From assembly GCF_003259745.1 (NCBI RefSeq), contig NZ_QLMC01000007.1, positions 62,001 to 126,000 of the forward strand: a stretch of DNA of 64,000 nucleotides, written 5' to 3'. The first letter of the stretch is position 1; each line of letters opens with the position of its first letter. The position numbers were made by a program, and so were the translations under genes. Positions 31,516-39,571 of this stretch are shown piece by piece. The stretch comes from Larkinella arboricola. Its GTDB lineage: Bacteria > Bacteroidota > Bacteroidia > Cytophagales > Spirosomataceae. The notes beneath the pieces were generated by a model. It had not been told where the DNA came from, did no database searches, and saw only the letters and a list, made by a program, of their open reading frames with translations.

Positions 31516-32226
31516 ATGATGAATTACGCGATAATAGCCGCCGGAGAGGGGTCGCGTTTAGCTCAGGAAGGCTTTACGCTACCCAAACCGATGGTTAGCC
31601 TGCACGGCGAACGATTGATTGACCGGCTGATCGGCATTTTTAGTCAAAACCGTCCGGCGTCCATTCGGGTCATTATCAACGAACAGTCGGCCCCGCTGGA
31701 AGACCATCTGTCGGCCCTGCGCAGAACGTTTCCCGTCGATCTGGTCCGGAAGTCCACACCGAGTTCGCTGCACAGTTTCCACGAACTGCTCAAAACCGCC
31801 CCGGATGTAGACGCCTTGTGTCTGGCAACAACCGATACGGTATTTAAGGCGGATGAATTTGGGGCCTTCATCACCGAATTTGAGCGCCAGCCGGAGCTTG
31901 ATGGGCTAATGGCCGTGACCACGTTTGTCGATGACGAAAGCCCGCTGTTTATTTCGGCCGGCCCGGATCGCACCATCACGGCTTTTACCGACCAGAAAAC
32001 CGACCAAACGGCTTTTGTGTCCGGCGGTATCTACTGCCTGCGCCGAAAAGCCCTGGATGCGGTGGCCGAAGTGATCCAGAGCGGAACCAGCCGGATGCGG
32101 AATTACCAGCGGTATTTGCTCGAAAGCGGCTTAACGATCAAGGCTTTTCCGTTTTCTAAAATTGTGGATGTCGATCATGTGCAGGACATCCGGACGGCGG
32201 AGCTTTTCTTAAGCGAGGTCAACTAA
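31516..32226 (+). CDS. Nucleotidyltransferase (sugar/polyol-phosphate NTP transferase)
   Basis: 236 residues with the GT-A nucleotidyltransferase opening AIIAAGEGSRLAQEGFTLPK, in which the G-E-G-S-R and P-K residues bind the nucleotide phosphates. CLATTDTVF carries the acidic metal ligand and FVSGGIYCLRR is the conserved strand before the product pocket. Such enzymes make NDP- or CDP-activated sugars, polyols or inositol from the phosphate. In this setting it may supply the CDP-activated head group to the CDP-alcohol phosphotransferase two genes downstream. The substrate is unknown; the nucleotide preference cannot be read. Confidence 0.78.
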   Translation: MMNYAIIAAGEGSRLAQEGFTLPKPMVSLHGERLIDRLIGIFSQNRPASIRVIINEQSAPLEDHLSALRRTFPVDLVRKSTPSSLHSFHELLKTAPDVDALCLATTDTVFKADEFGAFITEFERQPELDGLMAVTTFVDDESPLFISAGPDRTITAFTDQKTDQTAFVSGGIYCLRRKALDAVAEVIQSGTSRMRNYQRYLLESGLTIKAFPFSKIVDVDHVQDIRTAELFLSEVN

Positions 32227-32252
32227 TTAATCACTGATTACCAGCTAACACA

Positions 32253-33116
32253 TTGAAATTACTTGGAGTATATAGAAATCAGAAGTTTTCACCGAATCAC
32301 ATTGGAAATGATGATGCCATTTTTTCGTTGACCGCTCAGGCGCTCGAAAAACTGGGAAACCAGATTCGCATTTGTAGTGAAGACGAATTTTTAAAACTGG
32401 AAACCATTCCGGAACCGTACATTTTTACGATGGCCCGGCAAAAGGCCGTGGTGCAGAAATTGCAGGCCGTCGAAAACGCTGGAACGGTGGTGGTCAATTC
32501 CGGATTTGGCATTGAAAACTGTTTCCGCATTAACATGCATAACGCCCTGGAAGAGAATAATATCCCGGTGCCGCGTAGCCTGGTGGTGCCCACCACACCA
32601 ACAGATGACGACTGGCTTGAGCAGTGGCCCGACAAAGGTTTCTGGATCAAACGGGGCGATTTTCACGCCATTCACCGCGAGGACGTGACATTTGTGCGGA
32701 GCCGTCAGGAGGGACGCGAAATGTTGCGGGAATACGCCCGGCGCGACATTCCTGATGTCCTGATTTCCGAGCATCTGGCCGGTGATCTGGTTAAGTTCTA
32801 CGGCGTGCGCGGAACGGATTTCTTCTTCTGGTTTTACCCCTACGAACATAATCATCACAAGTACGTTGAGTATGAGGCTATAAACGGAAAGTCGCACCAC
32901 CACGCGTTCGACGAAGCGGAATTGCAACGGGTGGCGACGGCTTCGGCAAAGGCGGTGGGCGTCGATATTTACGGCGGTGATGCCATCGTGACGAAAGACG
33001 GTTCTTTTTACATCATTGACCTGAACGACTGGCCGAGTTTTGCGCCCTGCCGCCAGGAAGCCGCCGACGCGATAGCCGCCTTATTGTATCAGAAATTTAC
33101 CCAACCTGTGTTATGA
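32253..33116 (+). CDS. ATP-grasp enzyme (RimK/ITPK-like), TTG start
   Basis: 287 residues. ATP-grasp features are GFWIKRGDFHAIHREDVTFV (nucleotide Lys), LISEHLAGDLVKFYGVRG and the metal-binding FYIIDLNDWPSFAPC. The C-terminal block resembles RimK-type ligases and inositol-phosphate kinases of the ITPK type. It would therefore either join a carboxylate to an amine or phosphorylate a polyol phosphate. The start codon is TTG; no ATG fits, and the protein opening LKLLGVYRNQ looks right for the family. The end overlaps the next gene by ATGA. Which reaction it performs on the lipid head group is open. Confidence 0.75.
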   Translation: MKLLGVYRNQKFSPNHIGNDDAIFSLTAQALEKLGNQIRICSEDEFLKLETIPEPYIFTMARQKAVVQKLQAVENAGTVVVNSGFGIENCFRINMHNALEENNIPVPRSLVVPTTPTDDDWLEQWPDKGFWIKRGDFHAIHREDVTFVRSRQEGREMLREYARRDIPDVLISEHLAGDLVKFYGVRGTDFFFWFYPYEHNHHKYVEYEAINGKSHHHAFDEAELQRVATASAKAVGVDIYGGDAIVTKDGSFYIIDLNDWPSFAPCRQEAADAIAALLYQKFTQPVL

Positions 33117-34087
33117 ATACGTTGAGCAAGAAGCCTGCGGAACCGGATACCGTGGAGCCTGCGAATAGCGCGTTCCAGAACTCCCTGAAGTCGTCCGATA
33201 CCGAGGAACAAATCGATATCTGGTTTTACCGCCCCATTGGGTACCAGATCGCCCGGTTTTGTGCCTGGGTCGGCATCACCCCGAACCCCGTAACCATCGT
33301 CAGCATCTTTTTCGGGGTGGCCGCCGGTATTCTCTTTTACAGTCAGTCGCTGACGATCAACGTGATCGGAATGCTCCTGCTGGTGTTTGCCAATTCGCTG
33401 GATAGTGCCGACGGGCAGCTCGCCCGGATGACCAACAACAAAAGCCGTCTGGGCCGGATTCTGGACGGGGTAGCCGGTGATTTCTGGTTTATTTCCATCC
33501 ACGTGGCCATCTGTCTGCGGAGCATGAACGAAGGCTGGTCGGCGCTGATCTGGGTGCCGGGGGTGCTGGCGGGGTTGTCGCACGTGGTGCAGTCGGCTAT
33601 GGCGGATTATTACCGGAATGTTCACCTGTTTTTCATCAAAGGAACGTCGGGCAGTGAACTGGACAACAGCCGCGATTTGCAGAAGGACTTTGATCGGCTT
33701 TCGTGGAGTAGGGACTTCGGAATGAAACTATTTGCGCGTACCTACCTCAATTATACCAAGTTACAGGAACGGCTTTCGCCCAATCTGCAAAAACTGCTGG
33801 CCGTCATTCGGCAGCGGTTTCCGAACGGTTTGCCGCCTAAGCTGGTGACCGACTTCCGGGCGCAGAACAAGCCGCTGATGAAGTACACGAACATTGTCCA
33901 GTTCAACACGCGGGTGCTGTTTCTGTTTCTCTGGCTGTTCATCGACCAGGCCTGGATTTATTTCCTCTTCGACATTTTTGTGCTGAACCCCATTCTGATT
34001 TACATGTGTGTGAAGCAGGAAGCCGTCAGCCGTCATTTTTACCAGCAGCTACAAACGTCCCGTGAGAATGAGTACAAAGCTCTATAA
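33113..34087 (+). CDS. CDP-alcohol phosphotransferase, probable lipid head-group transferase
   Basis: 324 residues, several membrane segments. The signature reads DGQLARMTNNKSRLGRILDG followed by VAGD: Asp-Gly-x2-Ala-Arg-x8-Gly-x3-Asp are in place, but the last Asp is one residue later than in the standard DGxxARx8GxxxDxxxD, with Gly at the standard position. The family transfers a phospho-alcohol from a CDP carrier to an alcohol acceptor. Here the acceptor could be ceramide or the donor a CDP-polyol made by the nearby nucleotidyltransferase. The N-terminal 50 residues are an acidic extension. The ATGA overlap with the ATP-grasp gene links them closely. Confidence 0.83.
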   Translation: MNTLSKKPAEPDTVEPANSAFQNSLKSSDTEEQIDIWFYRPIGYQIARFCAWVGITPNPVTIVSIFFGVAAGILFYSQSLTINVIGMLLLVFANSLDSADGQLARMTNNKSRLGRILDGVAGDFWFISIHVAICLRSMNEGWSALIWVPGVLAGLSHVVQSAMADYYRNVHLFFIKGTSGSELDNSRDLQKDFDRLSWSRDFGMKLFARTYLNYTKLQERLSPNLQKLLAVIRQRFPNGLPPKLVTDFRAQNKPLMKYTNIVQFNTRVLFLFLWLFIDQAWIYFLFDIFVLNPILIYMCVKQEAVSRHFYQQLQTSRENEYKAL

Positions 34088-35093
34088 AGCCTTATTTTTT
34101 GCCATCGGGGTCGTTACGCTGGTCTACATGATGTATGTCATGGGGTTTGCGGCCATCTGGCTCAACATCACCAAAACCGGCATCTGGTTTTTGCCGGTGG
34201 TCGGTAGCTGGCTTGTCATCTACGTACTGAATGCGCTGGCCTTCCATGCTGTTATTCAGGAACCGCAATTACCCGAAACCAACCTGCCGTTCGGTCAGGT
34301 GCTGCGCATCACCATTGCCGGGTATGCCATCAATTACATCACGCCGTTTGTGGCGCTGGGGGGCGAACCCTACCGGATTATGGAATTAAAACCCGCGCTG
34401 GGCGTTCGGAAAGCCAGCTCGTCGGTGATTCTGTACAGCCTGATGCATATGTTTTCGCACATTATTTTCTGGCTGGTATCCATCGTGCTGATCGTTGCGT
34501 TTCTGCCGCTGACCGACCTGATGTTGTGGGGCTGCGGCATCCTGCTGACCGTCGGTCTGGCGCTGGGCTACTGGTTTATCCGGGTCTATAAAAAAGGATT
34601 TACCGTCAGCACGGTTCGTTTGCTCCAAAAATTGCCGCTGGTTGGAAAAAAAGCGCGGGCGTTGGCTCAGGACAAAGCGGAAACGCTGCTGGAAATCGAC
34701 CACCAGATCCGGATTCTGTACGCCGACCGCAAACCACGCTTTTACGCGTCGCTGCTGCTGGAGTTTGTAGGCCGGGTAGTGGGCTGTCTGGAGATTTATT
34801 TTATTGCCCGGGCGCTGAACCTGAATATGTCGGTGGTGGAGTCGCTGATTGTCAGTTCGGGCTCGTCGCTGTTTGCCAACCTGATTTTCTTTTTTCCGAT
34901 GCAGCTCGGCACGCGCGAAGGCGGTCTGGCGCTGGCCTTGCGGTGGATCGGTTTTCCGGCTGCGAGTGGTGTTTTTATGGGCGTAATCATGCGCATCCGG
35001 GAATTTGTCTGGATTCTGATCGGACTGGCCCTGCTGCGGGTGGCGCGTCCCAAACCCGTACCCCAGCCCGCCGAACTGATTACAAACGAATAA
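34068..35093 (+). CDS. Lysylphosphatidylglycerol synthase TM-region (YbhN/UPF0104) family membrane protein
   Basis: 341 residues from the ATG at 34068 (MSTKLYKALFFAIG); a GTG at 34062 is an alternative. Hydrophobic segments run through the length, with the family's TIAGYAINYITPFVALGGEP near the first third and LIVSSGSSLFANLIFFFP then QLGTREGGLALAL near the end. Members resemble the flippase part of MprF and are thought to move or shield polar lipids. Its start lies inside the CDP-alcohol phosphotransferase gene, so it is likely to flip the product of that enzyme; this is inference. Confidence 0.83.
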   Translation: MSTKLYKALFFAIGVVTLVYMMYVMGFAAIWLNITKTGIWFLPVVGSWLVIYVLNALAFHAVIQEPQLPETNLPFGQVLRITIAGYAINYITPFVALGGEPYRIMELKPALGVRKASSSVILYSLMHMFSHIIFWLVSIVLIVAFLPLTDLMLWGCGILLTVGLALGYWFIRVYKKGFTVSTVRLLQKLPLVGKKARALAQDKAETLLEIDHQIRILYADRKPRFYASLLLEFVGRVVGCLEIYFIARALNLNMSVVESLIVSSGSSLFANLIFFFPMQLGTREGGLALALRWIGFPAASGVFMGVIMRIREFVWILIGLALLRVARPKPVPQPAELITNE

Positions 35094-35106
35094 CCCACTG
35101 GAAACC

Positions 35107-35868
35107 ATGATACAAGGACTTTTATTTGATTACGGCGGCACCATCGACACCAACGGCCTGCATTGGGGCGGGGTGTTATGGGCGCGGTATCAGAAATACA
35201 GCGTGCCGGTCGATCAGGCCATATTTAATAAAGCCTATGCGTTCGGAGAGCGGGCGCTGGCGATTAACCCCCTTGTGAAACCAAACCATACGTTTTACGA
35301 GGTGTTGCGGCTAAAGATTGACCAACAGTTCCAGTTTCTGACCGAAGCCGGTTTTGCACTCGATCAAAGCGCGGTTGAAGCCATCGCGGCCGATTGTAAC
35401 GCGTTTGCCCGGCAAACCGTGGCGGAAGCTAAACCCATTTTACTGGAACTGGCTAAACAGTATCCGCTGGTGATGGTTTCTAATTTTTACGGGAATCTAA
35501 ACACGGTTCTGGACGATTTCGGTATTCGGTCCCTTTTCCAGACCGTGATCGAATCCGCTGTCGTTGGCGTCCGCAAACCCGATCCGGCCATTTACCAGCT
35601 TGGAGTGGATTACCTGCAACTCCCCGCCGGAAATACGGTGGTGATTGGCGACTCCTATACGAAAGACATTCAACCGGCCCACCAGCTTGGTTGCCGCACC
35701 GTCTGGCTCAACGTAGCCGGTTGGGAAGATACTCCCCGGACTGGAGAGTCCCGGACTGGAGAATCCGTTCAGGGAGTGGATGCCGAGATTACCGATTTTG
35801 CCCAACTGCCGGAGCAACTGACTCGCTTGTCGGGAAAGGCGGCTCAGACGGTTTCTGATTACCAGTAA
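35107..35868 (+). CDS. HAD-family hydrolase (subfamily IA)
   Basis: 253 residues. Motif I is the nucleophile Asp8 in LLFDYGGTIDT, with Gly where many members have the second Asp. VMVSNFYGN is motif II, GVRKPDPAIY holds the motif III Lys and VVIGDSYTKDI is motif IV. The family removes phosphate from sugar or polyol phosphates. Within the head-group module it could dephosphorylate a lipid-linked phospho-polyol, as in two-step CDP-alcohol pathways. Near residue 215 a 15-bp tandem duplication (35735-35764) gives RTGESRTGES, apparently a surface loop. Confidence 0.8.
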   Translation: MIQGLLFDYGGTIDTNGLHWGGVLWARYQKYSVPVDQAIFNKAYAFGERALAINPLVKPNHTFYEVLRLKIDQQFQFLTEAGFALDQSAVEAIAADCNAFARQTVAEAKPILLELAKQYPLVMVSNFYGNLNTVLDDFGIRSLFQTVIESAVVGVRKPDPAIYQLGVDYLQLPAGNTVVIGDSYTKDIQPAHQLGCRTVWLNVAGWEDTPRTGESRTGESVQGVDAEITDFAQLPEQLTRLSGKAAQTVSDYQ

Positions 35869-35902
35869 GTTATTGCATTGTGCGACACTAACCTTAAAGA
35901 TC

Positions 35903-36820
35903 ATGTACGATATCTGCACGATTGGACATATTACCCTCGACAAAGTGGTTACCGGCCAATCGGTTAACTACATGCCCGGCGGAACCTCTTTTTATTTTTC
36001 CAAGGCGCTCCGGCAGTTCGATGTTGCCTACAAGCTGGTAACGGCGCTGGCTGATAAGGAAAGCCACATTGTAGACGGTATTCGCCAGGACGGTATTGAC
36101 GTCAGCGCGTTGCCCAGCCAATACACGGTATTTTTCGAAAATATCTACAGCCTCGATCAGGATTACCGGGAGCAGAACGTACACCATCAGGCGGATTCGT
36201 TTGACGTGAACGGGATGCCCGCCATCGACGCAAAAATCTACCATCTGGGTCCCCTGCTTTCGGACGACATTTCGGTGGACCTGCTGAAAGCACTGGCGCA
36301 GAAGGGGCTGGTTTCGCTGGATATTCAGGGCTATCTGCGGTATGTGAGCAATAAAAAAGTCCTGTACCGCGACTGGGTTGACAAGCAGGAAGCCCTGCCG
36401 CACGTAGCCATTCTGAAGGCCAACGAGCACGAAATGGAAGTGATTACCGGCCGCGAAGACCCCCACGAAGGCGCGAAATACCTGGCCGATCTGGGCGTTC
36501 GGGAAGTGATCATTACACTGGGCAGCAAAGGGTCGATTGTTTACACCGGCGGTGAATTTCACTCCATTCCGGCTTTCGAACCCTCGGCGGTGGTCGATGC
36601 GACCGGTTGCGGGGACACCTACATGGCGGGTTACCTGTGGAAAAAGGTAAAAGGAGCCTCCGTACAGGAATCCGGCGAATTTGGTGCCGCGATGGCAACG
36701 CTCAAAATCGAATCATCCGGGCCGTTTTCCGGAACGGCGGAGACGGTGGAAGACGTGTTAAAAAACCGTCGGGTCGGCAAATTCAGAAACAAAAAACCGT
36801 CAACGGTGTCTTCTTTTTAA
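35903..36820 (+). CDS. PfkB-family carbohydrate kinase
   Basis: 305 residues from MYDICTIGHITLDKVV; a TTG further upstream is not needed. The N-terminal GGTSFYFSKALRQF is the first PfkB pattern and DATGCGDTYMAGYL the second, with catalytic Asp and the anion-hole Gly residues. KANEHEMEVITG is the usual NxxE region and GSKGSIVYTGGEF fits the nucleotide lobe. It phosphorylates a sugar, polyol or nucleoside. Here it is a good candidate for the first step of head-group activation, upstream in logic of the nucleotidyltransferase. Substrate unknown. Confidence 0.85.
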   Translation: MYDICTIGHITLDKVVTGQSVNYMPGGTSFYFSKALRQFDVAYKLVTALADKESHIVDGIRQDGIDVSALPSQYTVFFENIYSLDQDYREQNVHHQADSFDVNGMPAIDAKIYHLGPLLSDDISVDLLKALAQKGLVSLDIQGYLRYVSNKKVLYRDWVDKQEALPHVAILKANEHEMEVITGREDPHEGAKYLADLGVREVIITLGSKGSIVYTGGEFHSIPAFEPSAVVDATGCGDTYMAGYLWKKVKGASVQESGEFGAAMATLKIESSGPFSGTAETVEDVLKNRRVGKFRNKKPSTVSSF

Positions 36821-36849
36821 TCGAAAAAACACGATAAAATCAACGAACG

Positions 36850-37434
36850 ATGAAAAACGCGGGTATTCTTTTTCTGGTAGTGACTTTCTGGCTGGTTCTA
36901 TTAAACGGCACTCGTGCCATTGCTCAGAAAGATGAACCCCGCCCGCGTACCCCGCTGATGAGCCCGGAAGCGTTTCCTGTACCGAAGAAAACGCCCGGTC
37001 TTATGTTTTACATCCAGCGTGATCCGAATACCAATACCATTTGCTATGAATTGAATCTGGATAAAGGAGGTAAACTTGAAAAGAACAATCCGATTCATGG
37101 ATATTGGATCCGGTATCCCGAGGGAGGTCACCGGAAAGATCTGAACTTTATCCAGCGGAAGTTTGCCTACGGTATTAATTCTAAATCCATCGGAAACGAT
37201 GCCTATGAATTGCGTTCGGTCGCGTACAATAAAATCCCGTTGTATCTCCGGAAAGATTCAGACAATCAATATCATGTTTATGTCGATATTGATAAAAAGG
37301 AATGCATTTTAAACCGTATTTTTATTCGCATTGACGGCGGAACCTTCTGGCACCCCAACGTCCTTTATATTGAGCTGAGGGGCACAAATCCCGATACGGG
37401 AAAAACCGTCACGCAGCGTATTAAACCTTCCTGA
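36850..37434 (+). CDS. Periplasmic DUF4833 protein
   Basis: 194 residues with a signal peptide (MKNAGILFLVVTFWLVLLNG..). The body contains GLMFYIQRDPNTNTICYELN, HGYWIRYPEGGHRKDL and NRIFIRIDGGTFWHP, which I recognise as DUF4833. No catalytic motif is known. This stretch reads AT-richer than its neighbours. It is placed one base before the ceramide hydroxylase gene, so both probably serve the sphingolipid pathway. A lipid-binding or transfer role in the periplasm would fit but is inference. Confidence 0.75.
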   Translation: MKNAGILFLVVTFWLVLLNGTRAIAQKDEPRPRTPLMSPEAFPVPKKTPGLMFYIQRDPNTNTICYELNLDKGGKLEKNNPIHGYWIRYPEGGHRKDLNFIQRKFAYGINSKSIGNDAYELRSVAYNKIPLYLRKDSDNQYHVYVDIDKKECILNRIFIRIDGGTFWHPNVLYIELRGTNPDTGKTVTQRIKPS

Positions 37435-37435
37435 T

Positions 37436-38053
37436 ATGGCCAAAAATTATGTCTCTAATTCCCAGGAATCGATTCGGATGTTTAAAAGCGATTTTCTGGA
37501 AGTGTTTTCAAAAGTCCATTTCTGGGTTCCTCTGGTCATTTATATTCCGCTGATTTTCTTTTTAATTTACCAGGGGCTCTTCGTGGCCGGGCTGACTATC
37601 TGGCAGTTTCTTGGGCTTTTTGCGGCTGGTCTTTTCATCTGGACGCTGACCGAATATGTGCTGCACCGGTTTGTTTTTCATTATGAACCGCAAAACGAAA
37701 TCGGCAGGCGGCTGCACTTTATTTTTCACGGTGTTCATCACGATTATCCGAACGACGCCAAACGGTTGGTGATGCCGCCGTCGGCCAGTATTCCGCTGGC
37801 GGCCCTGTTTTATTTTTTGTTTGACTGGCTGCTTCCGGCAACCTATAACTACGGTTTTTTTACGGGCTTTATCAGTGGTTATCTGGTGTATGATATGACG
37901 CATTATGCCATTCACCATTACAACTTTAAAAGCTCGTTTATGAAGAACGTTAAAAAGCACCATATGCTGCACCATTACTCCGATCCGGAGCACGGCTACG
38001 GCGTTAGCTCGGACCTCTGGGACCGCGTTTTTCAATCCGGTTTTAAGAAATAA
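37436..38053 (+). CDS. Fatty acid hydroxylase superfamily protein, probable ceramide 2-hydroxylase (FA2H/Scs7-like)
   Basis: 205 residues with four predicted membrane segments and the di-iron histidine boxes HRFVFH, HGVHHDYPND, HYAIHHYN and HHMLHHYSDP. The order and wording (EYVLHRFVFH..LHFIFHGVHHDYP..RLVMPP) match the hydroxylase domain of yeast Scs7 and human FA2H, which hydroxylate C2 of the ceramide acyl chain, rather than carotenoid or sterol enzymes. Like many bacterial forms it lacks the fused cytochrome b5 domain. It closes the sphingolipid cluster and predicts 2-hydroxy ceramides in this organism. Confidence 0.87.
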   Translation: MAKNYVSNSQESIRMFKSDFLEVFSKVHFWVPLVIYIPLIFFLIYQGLFVAGLTIWQFLGLFAAGLFIWTLTEYVLHRFVFHYEPQNEIGRRLHFIFHGVHHDYPNDAKRLVMPPSASIPLAALFYFLFDWLLPATYNYGFFTGFISGYLVYDMTHYAIHHYNFKSSFMKNVKKHHMLHHYSDPEHGYGVSSDLWDRVFQSGFKK

Positions 38054-38090
38054 ACGGTTTGACCGGAGGGTTTATCCACAAGGCCAGACG

Positions 38091-38282
38091 ATGGAATATA
38101 CGTACCTGGGAGATCGCATGACCGATTCCCAATTAAAGGGAAAAGGGTGCGATGCCGTCCGGCGCGCTGATGGCCGATGCATTCGGGGCAAAACCGGGAG
38201 TATGCTGGTCCGGTTTGAAAACGGCGCTCTGCATGTGGTCATTGGGCGGTTGTTGAGGAAAGTCAGAAAAGCGATGGATTAA
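38091..38282 (+). CDS. Small conserved-looking hypothetical protein
   Basis: 63 residues starting MEYTYLGDRMTD, basic (about a fifth Arg/Lys) with a pair of Cys. No signal peptide or membrane segment. The frame ends just before a strong terminator, and it follows the hydroxylase by 37 bases, so it may be the last gene of the same transcript. The segment GRCIRGKTGSMLVRFENG looks like a small beta-barrel. No function can be assigned. Confidence 0.55.
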   Translation: MEYTYLGDRMTDSQLKGKGCDAVRRADGRCIRGKTGSMLVRFENGALHVVIGRLLRKVRKAMD

Positions 38283-38302
38283 TCCATGTTACCTACCTAT
38301 TT

Positions 38303-38348
38303 AAAAACGGCTCAGCCCACGCTTTCAAGCGTGGGCTGAGCCGTTTTT
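38303..38348 (+). terminator. Strong intrinsic terminator
   Basis: Perfect 22-bp stem (AAAAACGGCTCAGCCCACGCTT and complement) with a two-base centre and a terminal T tract. It closes the rightward sphingolipid cluster before the LacI locus. Confidence 0.92.
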
Positions 38349-38428
38349 GGCCCTACCGATTCAGACAATTAATTGATTGGAATTGAAATAATAGAAGTAA
38401 ATAAAAAAAATATACCATTTTGTTTTTT

Positions 38429-38444
38429 GTTTAATCGATTAAAC
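38429..38444. promoter_or_regulatory. LacI-type operator (perfect palindrome)
   Basis: GTTTAATCGATTAAAC is a perfect 16-bp palindrome with the central CG typical of LacI-family operators. It lies between the -33 and -7 regions of the regulator's own promoter, so the protein should repress itself. A near copy is at 39534-39549. Confidence 0.75.
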
Positions 38445-38445
38445 A

Positions 38446-38453
38446 TACATTTG
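38446..38453 (+). promoter_or_regulatory. -7 element of lacI-type gene promoter
   Basis: TACATTTG matches TAnnTTTG exactly, 20 bases before the ATG. TTTTG at 38418-38422 is a -33 candidate at slightly long spacing (23 bases). Confidence 0.6.
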
Positions 38454-38473
38454 GCACAGCCGCTTCCTCTATT

Positions 38474-39511
38474 ATGAATAAAAAGAAAGTTTCCCTGAAG
38501 GATATTGCCGAAAAGGCGCAGGTTTCAACTGCGCTGGTTTCGTACGTGTTGAACGGGAAAGAGAAGGAAAGCCGGGTGGGGCACGAGATTGCGGCTAAAA
38601 TCAAGGCGATTGCAAGGGAGTTTAATTACGAGCCGAATTACCTGGCAAAAAGTTTACGCAGTGGCAAAACGCAGACCATCGGGCTGATTATTGCCGACAT
38701 CTCGAATCCGTTCTTTGCCAACATTGCCCGGATTGTGGAAGATGAAGCTAAAAAATACGGCTATACGGTCATCATCGGGAGTTCCGACGAGCAGGCCGAG
38801 AAATCCTGGGATTTGATCAATGTACTGCTGAACCGGCAGGTGGACGGTTTTATCATCGTCTCCTCCGAAAACACGGAAGAACAGATTCAGTACCTGATCG
38901 ACAAAAACGTGGCTTTCGTCTTGCTGGACCGTCATTTTCCCGACCTGCCGACCGATTTTGTTTCCCTGGATAGCCACAAAGCTGCTTTTGATGCCGGGGC
39001 GCACCTGATTGAGCAGGGCTACCGAAACATCGGATTGATTGCGTACAAATCCCGGCTTTTTCACATGAAGGAGCGGATTCGGGGCTACCGGGATTCGTTG
39101 GAAGTGGGCCAGATTGCATTTCAGCCGGAGTGGCTGAAAGAAGTGGCTTTCCATACCGTTGAGGAGGAAATCAAAGCGGGCATCGACGATATGCTGGCTT
39201 CCGATCACAAAGTCGATGCCTTGATTTTTGCGACCTACCGGCTGGCAATTGCTGGGTTGAAATACATTAATTCGTTGGGGTTGAAGGTTCCGGATGATCT
39301 GGCCATTGTCAGTTTCGGGCAGGCCGAAGCCTTTGATCTTTACTATTGCCCGATCACCTACGTGCTGCAACCTATGGAGGAACTGGGCAAAACGGCGGTT
39401 GAAATTCTCGTCAGCAAACTAAAAAATTCGAATGCGGAGCAGCAGCAAATATTGATGCAGGCTCAGGTCATGGTACGCGATTCCTCCCGACTCAAAGTGC
39501 CGGTTGCCTGA
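38474..39511 (+). CDS. LacI family transcriptional regulator
   Basis: 345 residues. The helix-turn-helix KVSLKDIAEKAQVSTALVSYVLNG is followed by the hinge and EPNYLAKSLRSGKTQTIGLI. The periplasmic-binding-like core shows ADISNPFFANIARIVEDEAK, VDGFIIVSSE, DRHFPDLPTDFVSLDS and VPDDLAIVSFGQAEAFDLY. It heads the sugar-acid locus and has a matching palindrome in its own promoter and in front of the next gene, so it probably senses a pathway intermediate. It ends 60 bases before the dehydratase gene. Confidence 0.93.
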   Translation: MNKKKVSLKDIAEKAQVSTALVSYVLNGKEKESRVGHEIAAKIKAIAREFNYEPNYLAKSLRSGKTQTIGLIIADISNPFFANIARIVEDEAKKYGYTVIIGSSDEQAEKSWDLINVLLNRQVDGFIIVSSENTEEQIQYLIDKNVAFVLLDRHFPDLPTDFVSLDSHKAAFDAGAHLIEQGYRNIGLIAYKSRLFHMKERIRGYRDSLEVGQIAFQPEWLKEVAFHTVEEEIKAGIDDMLASDHKVDALIFATYRLAIAGLKYINSLGLKVPDDLAIVSFGQAEAFDLYYCPITYVLQPMEELGKTAVEILVSKLKNSNAEQQQILMQAQVMVRDSSRLKVPVA

Positions 39512-39533
39512 TTGCCTTTCATTTTATAGTCGT

Positions 39534-39549
39534 GCTTAATCGTTTAAAC
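39534..39549. promoter_or_regulatory. Second LacI-type operator (14 of 16 bases)
   Basis: GCTTAATCGTTTAAAC differs from the perfect operator at 38429 in two positions and keeps the central CG. It lies 23 bases before the start of the dehydratase gene, so this gene and those after it are likely targets of the regulator. Confidence 0.65.
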
Positions 39550-39571
39550 TCGTATTCCTTACGCTTGCCTT

